From contig NC_087062.1 of NCBI RefSeq assembly GCF_963678635.1, positions 92,975,845-93,039,844 on the forward strand: a stretch of DNA of 64,000 bases, read 5' to 3'. Below the pieces are notes generated by a model. The model had not been told where the DNA came from, made no database searches, and saw nothing but the letters and a program-made list of their open reading frames with translations. Source of the DNA: Symsagittifera roscoffensis (lineage: Eukaryota; Xenacoelomorpha; Acoela; Convolutidae). Shown piece by piece: positions 37,001 to 40,000 of this stretch; positions within the stretch are counted from its first letter, which is position 1, and every line of letters begins with the position of its first letter. The translations under genes and the position numbers were made by a program.

Positions 37001-40000
37001 TCATCGGTTTTGATAAAATCTTCATAACAAATCTCTCGGCTTGCACAGATCCACAACAGTGGTGTCCAGACTCGAAACTTGAAACGAATAACCCTAATAA
37101 TTCATTAGATATTTAAAAACCTGAGGAGGCAATGGCTTGGCTGTTTGCTTTCCTTGGAAGAACACACTCAGAGAAAAAAACGACAGAGCTGAACAAAGCC
37201 CGCAGACCTTAAAAGGACGAACTTCTTCCTCAGTCAATGAGGAGTGCAAGCAATCTTAATGTTGAGATTTCTTGTTTCGCAAAAAAACGTCTGCGAGATG
37301 ACATGCAATGAGATCCACGCGGTGGTAGGTGACTACTGCTGACCCAGAAAACATGCGGTTGTTTCTGAACCAGCCATGTTCCTATCGACAGTCAATTCAG
37401 AATCAAAAAGAAACTGATGACGAGTTTCTTAAAAGACTTCCTGTCCTGTAGCTGCTCGTTATTTTAAGTTTTCTGAACTTAACAATACCGCTGATGCGGA
37501 AGACGAGATGATACGAATCAAGTTCATCTCGGGACTAAGATCAGCAGACTGTAATCTTAAGTTACTTGAGCCAAGTAAAGTTAAAACAGACATAAGTCTA
37601 CTTCATGTGAAAACTGTCTTACAGTTTAGCGATCAAGCGCAGCATTTTGCTGGGTTGAATTGAAAGAATAAAACCAAAGAAGAAATTACAAACAATTCTA
37701 AGTCAATCCTCAGAAAATCAGGAAACGTTGAAAATGCTTATAATGGTAATTAAATCGTTTTTTTTTAAATTTCACTATTTTTTAAAGCAAAATTTTTTTC
37801 AGATATTAGCTTCGGAGTAAAATGTGATTGTCCTTATACGAGCATTTTTATCTGAATTGTAGTTGACGAATCAGATAAGAAAATTGGAGATAAATTTCCA
37901 TACCAATTGGTCGAAAGAATTTTCTTTGCTACGGCTCTTTATATGATACGATATTTAGTTTGTACGGATCAAGTTAACACCCTTCCCCCAGATGTAACAA
38001 ATTAAGATCTTCCACGCCAGCAATTAATTCAATTCAATTTTGCTAAGAGCTGCATGTAAAATGCTTGATTGTGATTGGCTGAGAATTCCAACTTAGAAGC
38101 AAGTTAACATCCCCCAAACTGTTTTTGGGGTTGTACCATTTGTTACACAAGACAACCAAGTACGACAAAGTAATGCAGATTCAAGGCTGAACACTGTTAT
38201 GCACTAGCGCTGGCCCAGTTCAATTTTTTCGATACAATTATTAGCTGAACTAGGGAAGAAAAACTAATCATTCATAGATAAAGTATATTTTTGGAACTTT
38301 CAATTGCTGATTCTCGGTTTGAACCCGCATTATAAGCCCAAACTGTGCACTATAAGCCCCCATCATAAGCCCAACAGTTTGGGGGGATGTTAACTTGCTT
38401 CTAAGTTGGAATTCTCAGCCAATCAGAATCAAGCATTTTATATGCAGCTCTTAGCAAAAATAAATTGAATTATTTGCTGGCGTGGAAGATCTTAGTTTGT
38501 TACATCTGGGGGAGGGGGTGTTAACTTGATCCGTACAGACTAAATTTCGTATCATATAAAGAGCCGTAGCAAAGAAAATTCTATTGACCAATTGGTTGGA
38601 AAGTTATCTCCAATTTTCTTATCTGATTCGTCAACTACAATTCAGATAAAAATGCTCGTATCAAGACAATCACATTTTACTCCGAAGCTAATATCTGAAA
38701 AACGTTTTGCTTTAAAAAATAGTATAATTAGAAAAAAAATAAATAGTTTCATTTTTTCGGCTATCTTCTGATGCAAGCAATATCAGCTGCAAATAGGTCT
38801 TATTTCTAACAATATTTAATTGGACCAATTAGCTTTTCTCTTCTTAGTTTGGATTTGGAAAAGTTTTTAACCTGGTTAATTCGCCAATTTAGCTACGCTT
38901 TAACAAAATTATAGCACGGATTAGTTATCCCAAGTTGTAAAAGTGCCTGTTTTCAAACCTACAATATTCCTTACTTAACACAAATCATAGCAATTGATTT
39001 TTTTTTCAGGATTGTGATCTCAGGGCACCAATATCTTTCAGTCTATTTAAAAAAAGTTACTTTAAATTTGAGAAATTAGCTATAGAAAGGCTCTCTAAAG
39101 CACAAATATTACTACAATTTTTTTTTGAAAAAAAAGAAAGGTTAAAGAAGAGTCAAAGAATTTACTTTGTCGATGTATTTTTGATCCAGCGCTGGAAAGC
39201 GTTCATCTCATAATGAGATGCTACAGATTCAACTCTGATTAACGATTTAAGTTTAACACAATGACAAGATTGCTCCTATTAGGGCGAAAACTTAAATTTT
39301 CCGACTGCCTTTAGGTTCTATGGGGTAGTGTTTGCTTTAAAAACTTTCCAAAAACAATACCCCACTTGCTACCCCATTAGCGAGATATGTTTGCGTATAA
39401 GTATTGAGTACATCAATTACCATACCTCAATCTAAATTGGTCTAATTTCTTGGACGGAATTAATCTACGCTCACGCTATATTAGCACAAAATATAACGCG
39501 CGTTTATCTCAAATAGACAAAATTGGTTACTTTTAAACCCTCATAAATTTACAAAAAAATGTTTGAGCTAAATTATAATATAAGTTTGAGCCCACGGAAT
39601 TAATACTTTTCGGATGATTCAGAAACATCCGTCAAAGAATGGTAGTTTAAAAGTTTGCTAGTTGAAAATTGCTAGTTAAACTGCTGACTCTTGCATTTTT
39701 TCGAAAACACTATTGTCCTTTTATGAAAACATTAGCAAAAATCATCTGACCGCGTCATTTGTTTCATTACCTCGTCTTGCCCAAATCGCAAATGCAAATA
39801 TGAAACGATACGAATAACGTACAAAATTTGAGAAATTTATTGCTTTTACTTTCGCTGAAATTTAGTGCAGCGAATTTTTTTGTACCGACTTAGGAAGAAA
39901 ACGGCTGAAAAATTGTGCTCGGGTGGTTTTTTCTTCAGGCTCCAGATTGTTTTCGAATTTGTAACTAGCGAATTTTGAGCGGAATTTTCTGCATCATCTG

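Noticed and set aside
37050..37080. Primer-binding site of the Gypsy relic (TGGTGTCCAGACTCGAA)
   Set aside because: No LTR edge was found upstream, so the match to a TGG start may be chance.
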